Source: Stutzerimonas kirkiae
Lineage (GTDB): Bacteria > Pseudomonadota > Gammaproteobacteria > Pseudomonadales > Pseudomonadaceae
NCBI RefSeq assembly: GCF_004327335.1
Contig: NZ_QJUO01000013.1
Span: forward strand, 39,702-103,701
DNA: 64,000 nucleotides
Direction of reading: 5' to 3'
Shown here: piece by piece, positions 45,657 to 55,740 of the stretch
Layout: each line of letters begins with the position of its first letter
Numbering within the stretch: position 1 is the first letter of the stretch
Notes under the pieces: generated by a model
Database searches by the model: none
What the model was told of the DNA's origin: nothing
Seen by the model: only the letters and a program-made list of their open reading frames with translations
Position numbers and translations under genes: made by a program

Positions 45657-48448
45657 CAGAGGATCTCCCTGCTCGACTCGTCCTGGCTGACGTGTCCGAT
45701 ATTGGAAAGGATCAGCAGCGTCGCCCCGACCACCGCCAGGTACACGCCAAGGTCGAACAGCATGGCCGTGGCCAGCTCGATCTCGCCAATCCCGGGAATG
45801 TGGAAGTGGCCGAACGCCGAAGTCAGGAACGGGAAGCCGAACAGCCAGCTCCCCAGCCCGGTCAGCGCGGCGATCAGTATCCCGGCCCCGGCCACACCGT
45901 GGTAACTCCATGGCTGGCGCGCCTGCGTCCAGCTCACGCCATGGGAGATGTATTGCAGGATCAGCGCAACGGCGGTGATCAACCCGGCGATGAAGCCGCC
46001 CCCCGGCAGGTTGTGCCCACGCAGGAAGATGAATACGGAAATCATCAGCGCCAGCGGCAGCAACATGCGCGACAGGTTGTCGAGAATCATCGGGTGGCTG
46101 TCCGTCGACCACAGCCGCCCGCCCGCATCGCGGGGTGGGAACGGCAGGTGCAGCCCGTGCAGCAGGCCGTAGATGCCGACCGCGGCAATCGCCAGCACGC
46201 TGATTTCGCCGAGGGTATCGAAACCACGGAAATCCACCAGGATGACGTTGACCACGTTGGTCCCACCGCCCCCCGAAACACTGTTCTCCAGGAAGAACGG
46301 TGCGATGCTCTGGTAAGGCCGGGTCAGTACCGCATACACCAGCAACGCCACCAGGGTGCCGACGCCACTCGCCAGCAACAGGTCGCGCGCGGTACGCAGG
46401 CTGCTGGACTCCACCGGGGTGTAATCCGGCATGAAGAACAGCGTCAGGATCAGCAGGATAATGGTGACCACCTCCACCGAGAGCTGGGTCAACGCCAGGT
46501 CCGGGGCGGAAAAACGCGCAAAGGCCAGCGCCACCATCAGGCCGACACAACTGAGCATCATCAGGCCGACCAGCCGCCGCCGGTGGAAGTACAGCGTGCA
46601 CAGGGATCCCAGCAGCAACACCAGCATGCCCAGAGCGGTGACGCCATCCAGCTCTGTCATCGCCACGGGGCCGGTAAAGGACTGCAGCGGACTCAGTGCA
46701 TAGATCATCAACGCCAGCGCACTCAGCAGCAGCAACATCAGATAACGCTGCAGCGAGCCATTCTCCAGGGTACGGGTCAGTTTCTCGCTGCCCGCCGTCA
46801 GGGCCCTCACACAACGTTCGAACACCACCAGCGCATCCAGGCTGGGCAAACCTTCATACCAGCTATAGAGCACTCGCCGCTGGCTGTAGAGCAGGATGCC
46901 GCCAGCCAGTGCGACAAAGCTCATCAGCAGCGGCAGGTTGAAACCGTGCCAGATCGACAGGCTGTACGCCGGCACGTCGCCATCCAGCGTTGCCCCCACC
47001 GCCGAAGCCAGCAGGGGGGCCACCGTATAGGCGGGCAGCATCCCCACCAGCAGACACAGCATCACCAGCACCTCGACCGGTATCTTCATATAGCGCGCCG
47101 GCTCATGGGGCGGATACTTGGGCAGGTCCACCGGCTCGCCATTGAAGAAGACGTCGTGGATGAAACGCAGCGAATAGGCCACCGAGAAAGTGCTGGCCAG
47201 CGTCGCCACCACCGGGATGGACCAGTAGAAACTGCCCAGCAGGTGCTGCTCCAGCGTCTCTGCGAAGAACATCTCCTTGCTCAGGAAACCATTGAGCAGC
47301 GGCACCCCGGCCATCGCGGCGCAGGCGACCATCGCCAGCACGGCGGTGTGCGGCATGTACTTCCACAAGCCGTTCAACAGGCGCATATCGCGCGTACCGG
47401 TCTCGTGGTCGATGATACCGGCGGCCATGAACAGTGAAGCCTTGAAGGTCGCATGGTTGATGATATGGAAAATCGCGGCGACCGCCGCCAGCGGCGAATC
47501 CAGCCCGAACAGCAAGGTGATGAGCCCCAGGTGACTGATCGTCGAGTAGGCCAGCAAGCCCTTCAGATCGTGCTGGAACAGCGCCATCACCGCGCCGAAC
47601 AGCAGGGTGGTCAGCCCGGTCAGGCTGACCAGGTAGAACCACAGGTCGGAGTCCGCCAGCGCCGGATACAGCCTGGCCAGCAGGAATACGCCAGCCTTGA
47701 CCATAGTCGCCGAATGCAGGAACGCCGATACCGGCGTCGGCGCGGCCATGGCCTGGGGCAGCCAGAAATGGAAGGGAAACTGCGCCGACTTGGTGAATAC
47801 CCCCAGCAGCACCAGCACCAGGATCAGCGGATAGAGCGCATGGGCGCGGATCGCATCCCCCGCCGCCAGCACCGCGCTCAATTCGAAGCTGCCCACCACA
47901 TGCCCAAGCAGCAGGATACCGGCCAGCAGCGCCAGGCCACCGCCACCGGTGACCGCCAGCGCCATGCGGGCACCCTGGCGCGCATCCTGGCGGTGACTCC
48001 AGAAACCGATGAGCAGGAACGACGACAGGCTGGTCAGCTCCCAGAACATCAGCATCAGCAGCAGGTTTTCCGATAGCACCACGCCCAGCATGGCACCCAT
48101 GAACAACAGGAAGAAGGCGAAAAAGCGCCCCATGGGCTCCTTTTTCGACAGGTAGTAGCGTGCATAGAGAATCACCAGTACGCCAATACCGAGAATCAGC
48201 AGAGCGAACAGAAAGCCCAGGCCATCCAGGCGCAGGCTCAGGTCCAGCCCCAGCTCGCTCAGCCAGGGCAGGCGAACCACTTCGGTGTTCCCGGCAAAGA
48301 CGGCTTCGCGCTTCGACAGCAACAGCGCCAGCGCCACCAGCGGCGCGACGGCCGCCCCCAGGGCACAGGCCGAGCGCCCCAGGCGCCCCAGCAGTAGAGG
48401 AAGCAGGGCTCCCAGCATCGGTAAAGCGATAATCAATGCAAGCGCCAT
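45656..48448 (-). CDS. mnhA: Mrp-type cation/proton antiporter subunit A (A-B fused form)
   Basis: A 930-residue polytopic protein, the largest Mrp subunit. The N-terminal two thirds is NuoL-like ([33 protein letters not shown] [20 protein letters not shown]). The C-terminal part holds the MnhB-related domain ([20 protein letters not shown]), so no separate B gene is present, making this a six-gene group 2 operon (A-C-D-E-F-G). The ATG at 48448 has GGGAAGGG upstream. The operon may serve Na+ tolerance and alkaline pH homeostasis. Confidence 0.95.
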   Translation of the reverse strand: MALALIIALPMLGALLPLLLGRLGRSACALGAAVAPLVALALLLSKREAVFAGNTEVVRLPWLSELGLDLSLRLDGLGFLFALLILGIGVLVILYARYYLSKKEPMGRFFAFFLLFMGAMLGVVLSENLLLMLMFWELTSLSSFLLIGFWSHRQDARQGARMALAVTGGGGLALLAGILLLGHVVGSFELSAVLAAGDAIRAHALYPLILVLVLLGVFTKSAQFPFHFWLPQAMAAPTPVSAFLHSATMVKAGVFLLARLYPALADSDLWFYLVSLTGLTTLLFGAVMALFQHDLKGLLAYSTISHLGLITLLFGLDSPLAAVAAIFHIINHATFKASLFMAAGIIDHETGTRDMRLLNGLWKYMPHTAVLAMVACAAMAGVPLLNGFLSKEMFFAETLEQHLLGSFYWSIPVVATLASTFSVAYSLRFIHDVFFNGEPVDLPKYPPHEPARYMKIPVEVLVMLCLLVGMLPAYTVAPLLASAVGATLDGDVPAYSLSIWHGFNLPLLMSFVALAGGILLYSQRRVLYSWYEGLPSLDALVVFERCVRALTAGSEKLTRTLENGSLQRYLMLLLLSALALMIYALSPLQSFTGPVAMTELDGVTALGMLVLLLGSLCTLYFHRRRLVGLMMLSCVGLMVALAFARFSAPDLALTQLSVEVVTIILLILTLFFMPDYTPVESSSLRTARDLLLASGVGTLVALLVYAVLTRPYQSIAPFFLENSVSGGGGTNVVNVILVDFRGFDTLGEISVLAIAAVGIYGLLHGLHLPFPPRDAGGRLWSTDSHPMILDNLSRMLLPLALMISVFIFLRGHNLPGGGFIAGLITAVALILQYISHGVSWTQARQPWSYHGVAGAGILIAALTGLGSWLFGFPFLTSAFGHFHIPGIGEIELATAMLFDLGVYLAVVGATLLILSNIGHVSQDESSREIL

Positions 48449-48572
48449 CGACCCTTCCCTTGTTATATGGCGGACGCAGGACGGGCAGTTCCCCTCGCGC
48501 CACACCGGTTAATAAAGCCCCGCAGAGCCCTGCCGTACCTCGCCCCGGGATTTCCGCAAGCAGTAGAGGCTA

Positions 48573-48863
48573 TTCCCGTTTCATCGCCAGCCGCGCTGTT
48601 GCGAGAAACAGCCCCCGGCGCCCCCGTTCCCGACGGGCTTGCGAGATTCACGCCATCCCTGAAAATTGCGGAACGCAGGTAATAGCCATGCCCTAGCCAA
48701 GTACCGCAACGACAGCGGGCCATTTCTCGCACAGGCCGAAGGGCAGGTACTGTTTTTACACGAGGCTGCGTTACTCGATGGCTCACTCAGCCCACTAAAC
48801 TTCGCATCTCGCGCCATGCCTCGTGTAAAAACTGGCCGCGGCACGGCAGCGATGAAACGGAAA
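48573..48863. repeat. Large nested inverted repeat between mnhA and slyB
   Basis: The outer arms carry GTTTCATCGC (about 48579-48588) and GCGATGAAAC (about 48849-48858). An inner hairpin pairs GTTTTTACACGAGGC (about 48751-48765) with GCCTCGTGTAAAAAC (about 48818-48832), and within it ATGGCT and GCCAT-type ends pair again. It is unrelated to Families 1 and 2 and I see one copy only. The 48449-49042 gap otherwise contains the mnhA promoter side and the slyB terminator but no gene. Confidence 0.65.
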
Positions 48864-48957
48864 CAGCCCCTAATAGACTGAAAGAAAAAGAAAAAGTCCC
48901 GGTGATTATCCACATGACAGGAGCGATCGTCGCGAAATCATGCATTTTGAAAAACAA

Positions 48958-48982
48958 AAGGCCCAACCAGCGGCTGGGCCTT
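48958..48982 (-). terminator. Rho-independent terminator of slyB
   Basis: AAGGCCCAACC and GGCTGGGCCTT form an 11-bp stem (one mismatch) with a 3-nt loop. On the slyB strand it is followed by TTGTTTTTC. It is 60 bp beyond the slyB stop. Confidence 0.9.
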
Positions 48983-49042
48983 CTTGTTCGATACAACCAT
49001 GCGCATCATGCCAGCAGCGGCCTGGCGGCCCGCGTCAGGCCC

Positions 49043-49504
49043 TCAGGGCGATACGCGGCTGGTACCGCCGACACTTAGGATCCGTACACGCTGGCCGACC
49101 CGGAATATCTGGTTCGGCTCGACCTCCTGGACATAGGCCCTGGTGTTGCCATCGTCCTCGCGAACGGTGAGCTCCACCCCTTGGGTACGGGTCAGGCCTT
49201 CCTCGGCCGCCGATCCCAGCATGCCCCCGGCCAGTGCGCCAATGACCGCCGCGACTGCGCTACCACGACCGCCACCAACGCCGCTGCCGGCGATCCCGCC
49301 GACCACGGCGCCAGCCCCCGCGCCGATCGGCGTCTTGGTGCCCTCGATCTTGACCGGTCGCAATGACTCGATGGTGCCGTAGCGTACGGTCTGCACCGAA
49401 CGCGCCTCGTCACGCGAATAGGAGTCCCCGGTCAGGTTGGAAGTACAGCCACCCACCAGCACGGCGAGGGCGGTAAAGGATGCTACGAGAATGGATTTAC
49501 GCAT
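49043..49504 (-). CDS. slyB: SlyB-like outer-membrane lipoprotein with glycine zipper
   Basis: A 153-residue lipoprotein. The signal peptide ends in the lipobox LVGGC with Cys20 as the lipidated residue. A glycine-rich segment (GAGAGAVVGGIAGSGVGGG and VIGALAGGMLGSAAEEG, about 68-107) is a glycine-zipper membrane motif, followed by a small C-terminal domain containing TVREDDGN and RILSVGG. Start chosen at MRKSILVASF (49504). The family is linked to outer-membrane stability. It sits upstream of the Mrp operon as in P. aeruginosa. Confidence 0.88.
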   Translation of the reverse strand: MRKSILVASFTALAVLVGGCTSNLTGDSYSRDEARSVQTVRYGTIESLRPVKIEGTKTPIGAGAGAVVGGIAGSGVGGGRGSAVAAVIGALAGGMLGSAAEEGLTRTQGVELTVREDDGNTRAYVQEVEPNQIFRVGQRVRILSVGGTSRVSP

Positions 49505-49780
49505 ATGGGCTCTCCTGATAAGCACCTACGTCAACACAAGCATAAGACGCTGTAAAGGACTGGCAAGTCCCATGGAATCCGAGTATTCGACAACAAAAGC
49601 CGGCACCAGGCTCGCGTGGCGAAGGAATTCCCGGCACATCGCAAGAAAAGGATGACACTGCCAGGCTACTGGATCAGCATTCACTCATACACCGAATGCC
49701 CGCACCTGTCCGCTTCGACAACGGATTACGCCGAATGATGCACGGGGGCGGGTGACTCATCGGCAAAACGGAAATACGCA

Positions 49781-50020
49781 ATGGATTATTTCATCATCGC
49801 CACGACCACCCTGGCCGGCCTGTTCTTCCATGCCTGGCTGTTCGTCAAGTTCCGCTACTGGGCGGATCGCGACCTGGCGCTCTCCCTGGCCGGAAGCGAC
49901 CCCGAGAAACGCACCTGGATACTCGAGCGCCTGGGAGAGGCCCGCTCACGCAAGGTGAAGCGGGCCGAACTACAGGGCTGGCTTGAAGCGCAATTGCAGC
50001 ACTATCCCCCGGTCGGATGA
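49781..50020 (+). CDS. Small single-pass membrane protein of unknown function
   Basis: A 79-residue protein. One hydrophobic helix at the N-terminus (YFIIATTTLAGLFFHAWLFV) is followed by a charged cytoplasmic tail (FRYWADRDLALSLAGSDPEK, then RSRKVKRAELQGWLEAQL). It lies between slyB and pdxH, where P. aeruginosa also has a small hypothetical gene, and its stop is 14 bp from the convergent pdxH stop. Conservation of position suggests a real gene; I assign no function. Confidence 0.75.
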   Translation: MDYFIIATTTLAGLFFHAWLFVKFRYWADRDLALSLAGSDPEKRTWILERLGEARSRKVKRAELQGWLEAQLQHYPPVG

Positions 50021-50034
50021 GTGCTTCGGAAGCG

Positions 50035-50682
50035 TTACGGTGCCAGCCGCTGGCGCCGCCAGCCGCCTTCCACGAGACGATAATCGAGCCGGTCATGCAG
50101 GCGGCTGGCCCTTCCCTGCCAGAACTCGATGCGCTCCGGCAGCAAACGATAGCCGCCCCAATAGGGCGGGCAATGCGGCGCCTGGTCCTGAAAGCGCGCC
50201 CCGCTCTCGGCCAGTAGACGCTCCAGCTCCTCTCGCCCCGCGATCATCCGGCTCTGCGGCGATGCCCAGGCGCCCAGGCGGCTTCCCAGCGGCCGCACCT
50301 GGAAGTAGGCATCCGACTCCTCTGGCGAAACCTTCTCGACCCGCCCCTCGATACGCACCTGACGTTCCAGCGTCGGCCAGAAGAACGTCATGGCGGCATG
50401 CGGGCTGTAGCGCAACTGCTCGCCCTTGTCGCTCTGGTAATTGCTGAAGAAGGTGAAACCGCGCTCATCCAGCGCCTTGAGCAACAGCACGCGGCAATGC
50501 GGACGGCCATCGGCATCCACGGTCGCCAGCGTCATGGCATTCGGCTCCACGGGAAGCTGTTCGGTGGCGACGGCCTCATCGAACCAGTTGTGAAAGAGCG
50601 CGAGAGGCTCGGCTGGCGCATTGGCCTCGCTCAGGCCGTCGCGGGTATAGTCGCGACGCATATCGGCAAGATTTCGTGACAT
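50035..50682 (-). CDS. pdxH: Pyridoxamine 5'-phosphate oxidase
   Basis: A 215-residue FMN-dependent enzyme that oxidises pyridoxine or pyridoxamine 5'-phosphate to pyridoxal 5'-phosphate. Visible are [20 protein letters not shown] and SDKGEQL (FMN contacts), and the C-terminal signature [18 protein letters not shown] with YRL after it. ATG at 50682 follows an in-frame GTG at 50685; the ATG is preferred. Confidence 0.97.
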   Translation of the reverse strand: MSRNLADMRRDYTRDGLSEANAPAEPLALFHNWFDEAVATEQLPVEPNAMTLATVDADGRPHCRVLLLKALDERGFTFFSNYQSDKGEQLRYSPHAAMTFFWPTLERQVRIEGRVEKVSPEESDAYFQVRPLGSRLGAWASPQSRMIAGREELERLLAESGARFQDQAPHCPPYWGGYRLLPERIEFWQGRASRLHDRLDYRLVEGGWRRQRLAP

Positions 50683-50793
50683 CACGGGGCTCCTTGGATC
50701 TGTCGACGAAAGCTTACTCCTTCGGCACCAGCCAGGCTTGACTCAGGGCAGCGCCATATCAGCGCAGCAGACGCTGCGCGAGCAGTTCAGCGC

Positions 50794-51432
50794 TTACTTG
50801 GCGACATCCGCCGCCGCCACGCGCGTCGGTACCGCAACCGCGGCAGGCGCAGCAGCCGGCGTGCTGTACTGCGCCACCAGGGCGATCAGGGTTTCCTGCG
50901 GAGCCAGGAGCATTTCCACGCGGCGATTCAGCGCCCGCCCTTCCAGGCTGTCATTGGCCGCGCGCGGCATGTCGGAGCCGACGCCACGGATACGCAGGCG
51001 GTCGTGCTTGAGGCCGCTGAGGCGGAAGATCGCCGCGACAGCTCCGGCCCGCTCGCGGCTGATGACCTTGTTCTTGTCCTCGTTGCCGGAGCTGTCGGCA
51101 TGTCCGAGGACAATCACAGCGGTCTTGCTGTCCTGCTCGACCATCTTCGCCACGCGGGTGATCGGCCCGAGCATGGCCGGCAGCAGCATGCCAGGCCTGT
51201 CGGGATTGAACGAGCTGTCCACCGGGGCGGTGACGATCAGGATCGCCTCACGGCGCTCCAGTTCGAAACGGCTGTCCTTGAGGGCATCGCGCAAGCGTGG
51301 CTCATACTCGTCGAGCCAGGCCAGATCGGGTTTCGGCTTGAGCGCAACGGGCTCAGGCGCTTTTTCAACTTTGGTGCTGCAGCCGGCTACGGCCATGCAA
51401 AGAATCAAGGAAGTAGATTTCAGCCAGTTCAT
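50794..51432 (-). CDS. OmpA-family peptidoglycan-binding lipoprotein
   Basis: 212 residues. The N-terminal signal MNWLKSTSLILCMAVAGC ends in a lipobox with Cys18. A linker of about 80 residues is followed by a C-terminal OmpA-like domain (VIVLGHADSSGNEDKNKVIS, RIRGVGSDMPRAANDSLEGR, ALNRRVEMLL) that binds peptidoglycan. The Ala/Val-rich tail after it is low-complexity. It is likely a cell-envelope anchor and sits between pdxH and the serine hydrolase, as in P. aeruginosa. No specific symbol is assigned. Confidence 0.88.
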   Translation of the reverse strand: MNWLKSTSLILCMAVAGCSTKVEKAPEPVALKPKPDLAWLDEYEPRLRDALKDSRFELERREAILIVTAPVDSSFNPDRPGMLLPAMLGPITRVAKMVEQDSKTAVIVLGHADSSGNEDKNKVISRERAGAVAAIFRLSGLKHDRLRIRGVGSDMPRAANDSLEGRALNRRVEMLLAPQETLIALVAQYSTPAAAPAAVAVPTRVAAADVAK

Positions 51433-51472
51433 GCGCAGGGCCCCGCAAGCCATCAGTCATAGGTTGGAAATC

Positions 51473-51501
51473 GGCAGGCCAGGAATCAATCCTGCCCTGC
51501 C
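51473..51501 (-). terminator. Hairpin downstream of the serine hydrolase gene
   Basis: GGCAGG and CCTGCC with inner AGGA/TCCT pairing form a stable hairpin about 120 bp after the hydrolase stop and 40 bp before the OmpA lipoprotein start. There is no clear T run, so termination is tentative. Confidence 0.4.
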
Positions 51502-51618
51502 AGAAGTATCGCCAGGCCACATAGTCGTGGCATACGCTGCAATTGACTCTAAATTGTGAACGCAAGTCATTATTCTGCAAAGAGTTGCGCATTGGAACCG
51601 ACGAGCGGTGATATTTCT

Positions 51619-52767
51619 CTATCCCAGGCACTCCCTGACCTGGCGAGCCAGCATCTGCGCCCGCGGGTCCATCAGCACATAGGGCCCCAGGTTGTTGGTG
51701 ACGAAACCGAATGCCAGTTCGCGCTCAGGATCGGCGAAACCGAGGCTTCCCCCCGCGCCCGGGTGCCCGAACGCCCTCGGCCCCATGCAGAAGCTCGCCC
51801 CGGGAACATCGGCCTGCTCCAGCCAGCAACCGAGCCCGAAGCGGGTGCTGGCCAGCAGCGTCAGGTCATCACCGCTGGCGTGTTCCCGGCACATTTCACG
51901 CAGCACCTCATCGTCCAGCAGGCGACCGCGCAGCAGCCCGTCATGCAACCCGGCCAGCGCTCGCGCATTGCCATGGCCGTTGGCCGCAGGCTGCACCATG
52001 CGTCGCCACTCGGGCTTGTTGCCACGGTTCATGAGGGAGGGGGGATTGTTGAAGGCACGCGCACTGATCGACATCGGGTCGCCGGACAACGCCTTGAACA
52101 GGCGCTGCGCGGTGGCATCGAGGGCGACATGCTTGCCTCGGGCCAGGTAGGCCACGCGCTCGAACTCACGCTCGTCCAGCCCCAGGTGGAAGTCCAGCCC
52201 CAGCGGGGTGGCCGTGCGGGCGACGATCGCCTGCCCCGGCCCACGGCCGTCCGCCCGGCGAATCAGTTCGCCCAGCAGCCATCCATACGTGATTGCCGCG
52301 TAACCATGGCGACTGCCCGGCTCCCACCAAGGTGCTTCCGCCGCCAGCGCATCGCTCATGCGCTGCCAGTCATACAGGGCCTCCTGCGGTAATGCCTGGC
52401 GGATCGCCGGCAGGCCGGCGGTGTGGCAGAGCAGTTGCCGCAGGGTAATCCGCGCCTTGCCGTTGCCGGCGAACTCCGGCCAGACCCGCGCGACCGGCTC
52501 GTCCAGTCGCAAGCGCTCCTCGCCAACCAGTTGCAGCGCCGCCACGGCCGTGAACAGCTTGGTGCAAGAGAACAGGTTGACCAGCGTATCGCTCTGCCAG
52601 GGCCGCTCCTGCGAGCTGTCGGCCATGCCGGCCCAGAGATCGACCACGGTTTCCCCGCCGATCATCACGCACAGGGCGCCGCCACCCTGGGCATGCCCGC
52701 CGAACATGTCCGCAAATACATCTCTGACGGCTTCAAAACGAAGATCGAAATAACCTTGAGTCTGCAC
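51619..52767 (-). CDS. Beta-lactamase-family serine hydrolase (esterase type)
   Basis: A 382-residue class C beta-lactamase-fold protein of the EstB/LovD type. The Ser-x-x-Lys motif is SCTK (Ser67, Lys70), and the partner tyrosine lies in GYAAITYGWLLGELI. No export signal is visible, so it is probably cytoplasmic, and ester or short acyl hydrolysis is likelier than antibiotic resistance. The equivalent P. aeruginosa gene is annotated as an esterase. Substrate unknown. Confidence 0.88.
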   Translation of the reverse strand: MQTQGYFDLRFEAVRDVFADMFGGHAQGGGALCVMIGGETVVDLWAGMADSSQERPWQSDTLVNLFSCTKLFTAVAALQLVGEERLRLDEPVARVWPEFAGNGKARITLRQLLCHTAGLPAIRQALPQEALYDWQRMSDALAAEAPWWEPGSRHGYAAITYGWLLGELIRRADGRGPGQAIVARTATPLGLDFHLGLDEREFERVAYLARGKHVALDATAQRLFKALSGDPMSISARAFNNPPSLMNRGNKPEWRRMVQPAANGHGNARALAGLHDGLLRGRLLDDEVLREMCREHASGDDLTLLASTRFGLGCWLEQADVPGASFCMGPRAFGHPGAGGSLGFADPERELAFGFVTNNLGPYVLMDPRAQMLARQVRECLG

Positions 52768-52836
52768 ACTCGGCCTCTGCCCATGGCGCCATGATGGCCG
52801 GCATTATCGCCACAATCCGGGCCATGCAGAACAGGC

Positions 52837-53037
52837 TCAGCCCATCGGCTGCATGAAATCCCAGTTCTGCCGGTCCCTCAGCGCCAGCGTGCTGATATAG
52901 CGCGGTTCGCCACTGACCTCTTCCAGTTCGGTCATCCCGGCCAACTCGCCAACCACGCGATAACGCTTGCCTACCTTCTTGTCCCGCAGAGGATAGAGTT
53001 GGGCGATATGCTGTGCCAGCTCGGTCAGGGTCGTCAT
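52837..53037 (-). CDS. Small protein of unknown function
   Basis: A 66-residue hydrophilic protein beginning MTTLTELAQHIAQLYPLRDK and containing YRVVGELAGMTELEEVSGEP and ISTLALRDRQNWDFMQPMG. No membrane segment or known motif is seen. The ATG lies 3 nt after a weak purine stretch. Its coding character (third-position GC, no clear frame competitor) is reasonable, but I do not recognise a family. Confidence 0.6.
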   Translation of the reverse strand: MTTLTELAQHIAQLYPLRDKKVGKRYRVVGELAGMTELEEVSGEPRYISTLALRDRQNWDFMQPMG

Positions 53038-53165
53038 TGCAATACTCCATATCAGTGATGTGCGCCAGCTATGTACCAGCCAAATATGACGATTGGGCGT
53101 CAGTTCCTTCCAGCGCTATGACCACGCCCCGCACGATTCGATTCATCGAATATTCCGCCCGGGGC

Positions 53166-53285
53166 TCAGCAGATCCCCATACCGAGCTGGAGCAGAGCCA
53201 GCCCACCCCGCCGCCAGCCCCACCAGCTCAGCAGCGCCAGCGCCACCACACAGGCGGCCAGCACACTCCAGGCCCACCCTTTCAT
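53166..53285 (-). CDS. 39-residue single-pass membrane peptide, unknown
   Basis: A small reading frame whose ATG immediately follows the MFS transporter TGA (TGAATG). The peptide starts MKGWAWSVLAACVVALALLS, one strong membrane helix, then WWGWRRGG and ends LALLQLGMGIC. An aromatic-Arg boundary and hydrophobic C-terminal segment suggest a membrane peptide co-translated with the transporter. Confidence is limited by length. Confidence 0.5.
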   Translation of the reverse strand: MKGWAWSVLAACVVALALLSWWGWRRGGLALLQLGMGIC

Positions 53286-54488
53286 TCAGGCCGCCAGCGG
53301 TCTGAGGACCGCCTGCTCACGGATAGGCCAGTTCAATACCGCCGCCAACAGGCTGAGCACGATGGATATCTGCCATATAAGGTCATAGCTGCCTGTCAGG
53401 TCATATATCCAGCCACCCAGCCAGCCGCCGAAGAAAGAGCCGATCTGGTGAAAAAGGAACACGATTCCGGTCAGCATCGACAGGTTGCGCACGCCGAACA
53501 TGGTGGCGACGGTGCCGTTGGTCAGCGGGACCGTGGACAGCCACAGCAACCCCATGGCGATACCGAACGCATAGGCGCCCCACTCGCTGAGCGGCAGGTA
53601 GAAGAACAACGTGATCACCACCCCCCGCAGCAGATAGAGCAGAACCAGCAAGCGCGGCTTCGAATGGTAGCCACCCAGCCAGCCGGCAATGTAGGTGCCA
53701 AAGATATTGAACAGCCCGACCAGGGCCAGCACGGTGGTCCCGCTCATCGCCGGTAACTGCCTGTCCACCAGGTAGGCCGGCAGGTGCACGCCGATGAACA
53801 CGACCTGGAAGCCACAAACGAAAAAGCCCAGCGCCAGTAGCCAGAAACCGCCATGCCCGGTCGACTGGCGCAAGGCATCCCGCATGCTCTGCTCCGGAGC
53901 CGCGCTGGCCGCCGCCCGGGGTGTCCCGCCCAGCATGAAGGCCAGAGGCATGATCGATGCGACCAGCATCCCCAGTACCAGCAGGGCCGCAGCCCAGCCC
54001 AGCCACTCGATCAATCCCAGCGTGCCGGGCAGCATCGCGAACTGGCCGAACGAACCGGCCGCGCTGGCGATGCCCATCGCCATGCTGCGCTTCTCCGCCG
54101 CGACGCTACGGCCGACCAGCCCCAGCAGGACCGTGAACGAGGTACCGGAGAGGCCTAGGCCGATCAGCAACCCGGCACTCATGGATAAGCCGATCTCGCT
54201 GCTGGCCTGGCTCATGCAGAACAGGCCGAGCGCATAGAGCCCGCCACCGATGAACACGGTACGGCGCGCCCCGAAGCGATCGGCAAAAGCGCCGGTGAAG
54301 GGTTGCACGATGCCCCATACGAGGTTCTGCAAGGCGATGGCGAACGCGAAAACCTCCCGCCCCCAGCCATACTCGCCACTCATCGCAGGCAGGAACAGGC
54401 CGAAGCCATGGCGAACGCCCAGTGAAACGGCCAGGATCAGGGCACTGCCCAGAAGTACCCAGCTTGCATTGCGCCATACGCCATTCAT
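53286..54488 (-). CDS. MFS transporter
   Basis: A 400-residue protein of the major facilitator superfamily with 12 predicted membrane helices. The N-terminal half includes GVRHGFGLFLPAMSGEYGWG and the loop 2-3 motif GAFADRFGARRTVFIGG, a good match to the MFS GxxxDRxGRR signature. It resembles oxalate/formate-antiporter-like or monocarboxylate permeases (OFA/MCT style), but the substrate cannot be read from sequence. A tiny membrane peptide follows it directly. Confidence 0.88.
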   Translation of the reverse strand: MNGVWRNASWVLLGSALILAVSLGVRHGFGLFLPAMSGEYGWGREVFAFAIALQNLVWGIVQPFTGAFADRFGARRTVFIGGGLYALGLFCMSQASSEIGLSMSAGLLIGLGLSGTSFTVLLGLVGRSVAAEKRSMAMGIASAAGSFGQFAMLPGTLGLIEWLGWAAALLVLGMLVASIMPLAFMLGGTPRAAASAAPEQSMRDALRQSTGHGGFWLLALGFFVCGFQVVFIGVHLPAYLVDRQLPAMSGTTVLALVGLFNIFGTYIAGWLGGYHSKPRLLVLLYLLRGVVITLFFYLPLSEWGAYAFGIAMGLLWLSTVPLTNGTVATMFGVRNLSMLTGIVFLFHQIGSFFGGWLGGWIYDLTGSYDLIWQISIVLSLLAAVLNWPIREQAVLRPLAA

Positions 54489-54630
54489 TGCGACGCCTCA
54501 TCGGATCGGGGGGCGCTCATGGTAGCCGAAACGGCACATCCGGCAGTAACAAGAAGCTGCTCGCGCAACGACCTCGCTCAGGTAGACTGCGCAACATTCA
54601 GCAACCTGCCGAGGCGCACAAGAGACACCC

Positions 54631-55638
54631 ATGCCCATCCGCCACTGTATCGTCCACCTGATCGACAAGAAACCCGACGGCACACCTGCCGTACTGCACG
54701 CCCGGGATTCCGAGCTGAACCTCTCGCAGGCCATGGAAAACCTCCTGGCGGACCTCAACGAAAGCTACAACGCCAAGCAGGGCAAGGCCTGGGGCTACTT
54801 TCACGAGGAGTCGGGCGCCTACCCCTTCAGCGGCTGGCTGGAACGCTACCTGGAAGGCCAGCGCGACTTCACTTCGTTCAGCCGCGAAGCCGTGGAGCAC
54901 CTGAGCAAGCTGATGGAGGAATCCAACCTGTCGACCGGTGGCCATGTACTGCTTGCCCATTACCAGCAGGGCATGACCGACTACCTGGCGATCGCCCTGC
55001 TGCACCACAGCGAAGGCGTGACCGTGACTGACGCGCTGGATGTCGCACCGGCCAAGCACCTCGACCTCGGCCAGTTGCACCTGGCGGCCCGGATCAATAT
55101 CTCGGAATGGCAGAACAACAAGCAGTCCCGCCAGTACATCTCGTTCATCAAAGGCAAGAACGGCAAGAAAGTCTCGGAATACTTCCGCGACTTCATCGGC
55201 TGCCAGGAAGGCGTGGATGCCCCGAGCGAGACCCGCACCCTGCTCAAGGCCTTCAGCGACTTCGTCGAAAGCGAAGACCTGGCCGAGGAACAGGCCCGCG
55301 AAAAGACCAGCGCGCTGGTGGGCTATGCCAGCACCCAGGCGAAACTGGGCGAACCCATGACCCTGGAAGAACTGTCGATAGTCATCGACGAGGAACATCC
55401 GCGGGCCTTCTACGAACATATCCGCAACAAGGACTACGGCCTCTCGCCGGAGATCCCGCCAGACAAACGCACCCTCAACCAGTTCCGTCGCTTCACCGGC
55501 CGCGCCGAGGGCCTGTCGATCAGTTTCGAGGCGCACCTGCTGGGCTCGCGCATCGAATACGACGAAACGCGCGACATGCTGATCATCCGTCAGATTCCCA
55601 CGCAACTGGCCGACCAGCTCAAGCGGCGCAAGGACTGA
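54631..55638 (+). CDS. yejK: Nucleoid-associated protein YejK/NdpA
   Basis: A 335-residue protein of the NdpA family, associated with the nucleoid. Begins [20 protein letters not shown] and contains [36 protein letters not shown] and [20 protein letters not shown], all diagnostic. Its biochemical role is not firmly known. It is rightward, divergent from the MFS gene, and precedes uppP. Confidence 0.95.
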   Translation: MPIRHCIVHLIDKKPDGTPAVLHARDSELNLSQAMENLLADLNESYNAKQGKAWGYFHEESGAYPFSGWLERYLEGQRDFTSFSREAVEHLSKLMEESNLSTGGHVLLAHYQQGMTDYLAIALLHHSEGVTVTDALDVAPAKHLDLGQLHLAARINISEWQNNKQSRQYISFIKGKNGKKVSEYFRDFIGCQEGVDAPSETRTLLKAFSDFVESEDLAEEQAREKTSALVGYASTQAKLGEPMTLEELSIVIDEEHPRAFYEHIRNKDYGLSPEIPPDKRTLNQFRRFTGRAEGLSISFEAHLLGSRIEYDETRDMLIIRQIPTQLADQLKRRKD

Positions 55639-55740
55639 ACGGATTTTTATCCAGCACGGGGAATTATCCCGCCACAACGAGTCATATGGCTGCTCGCGCC
55701 AGTCGCGGGCAGCACATTATCCAGGCAGTAAGGGCAAAAA

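Noticed and set aside
45638..47437. A 599-codon open frame opposite mnhA/mnhC
   Set aside because: Extreme Gln/Arg/His composition caused by antisense reading of membrane-protein codons.
51619..52767. A beta-lactamase conferring drug resistance
   Set aside because: It has the SxxK fold motif but no export signal and resembles EstB-type esterases; the chromosomal position is conserved housekeeping context.
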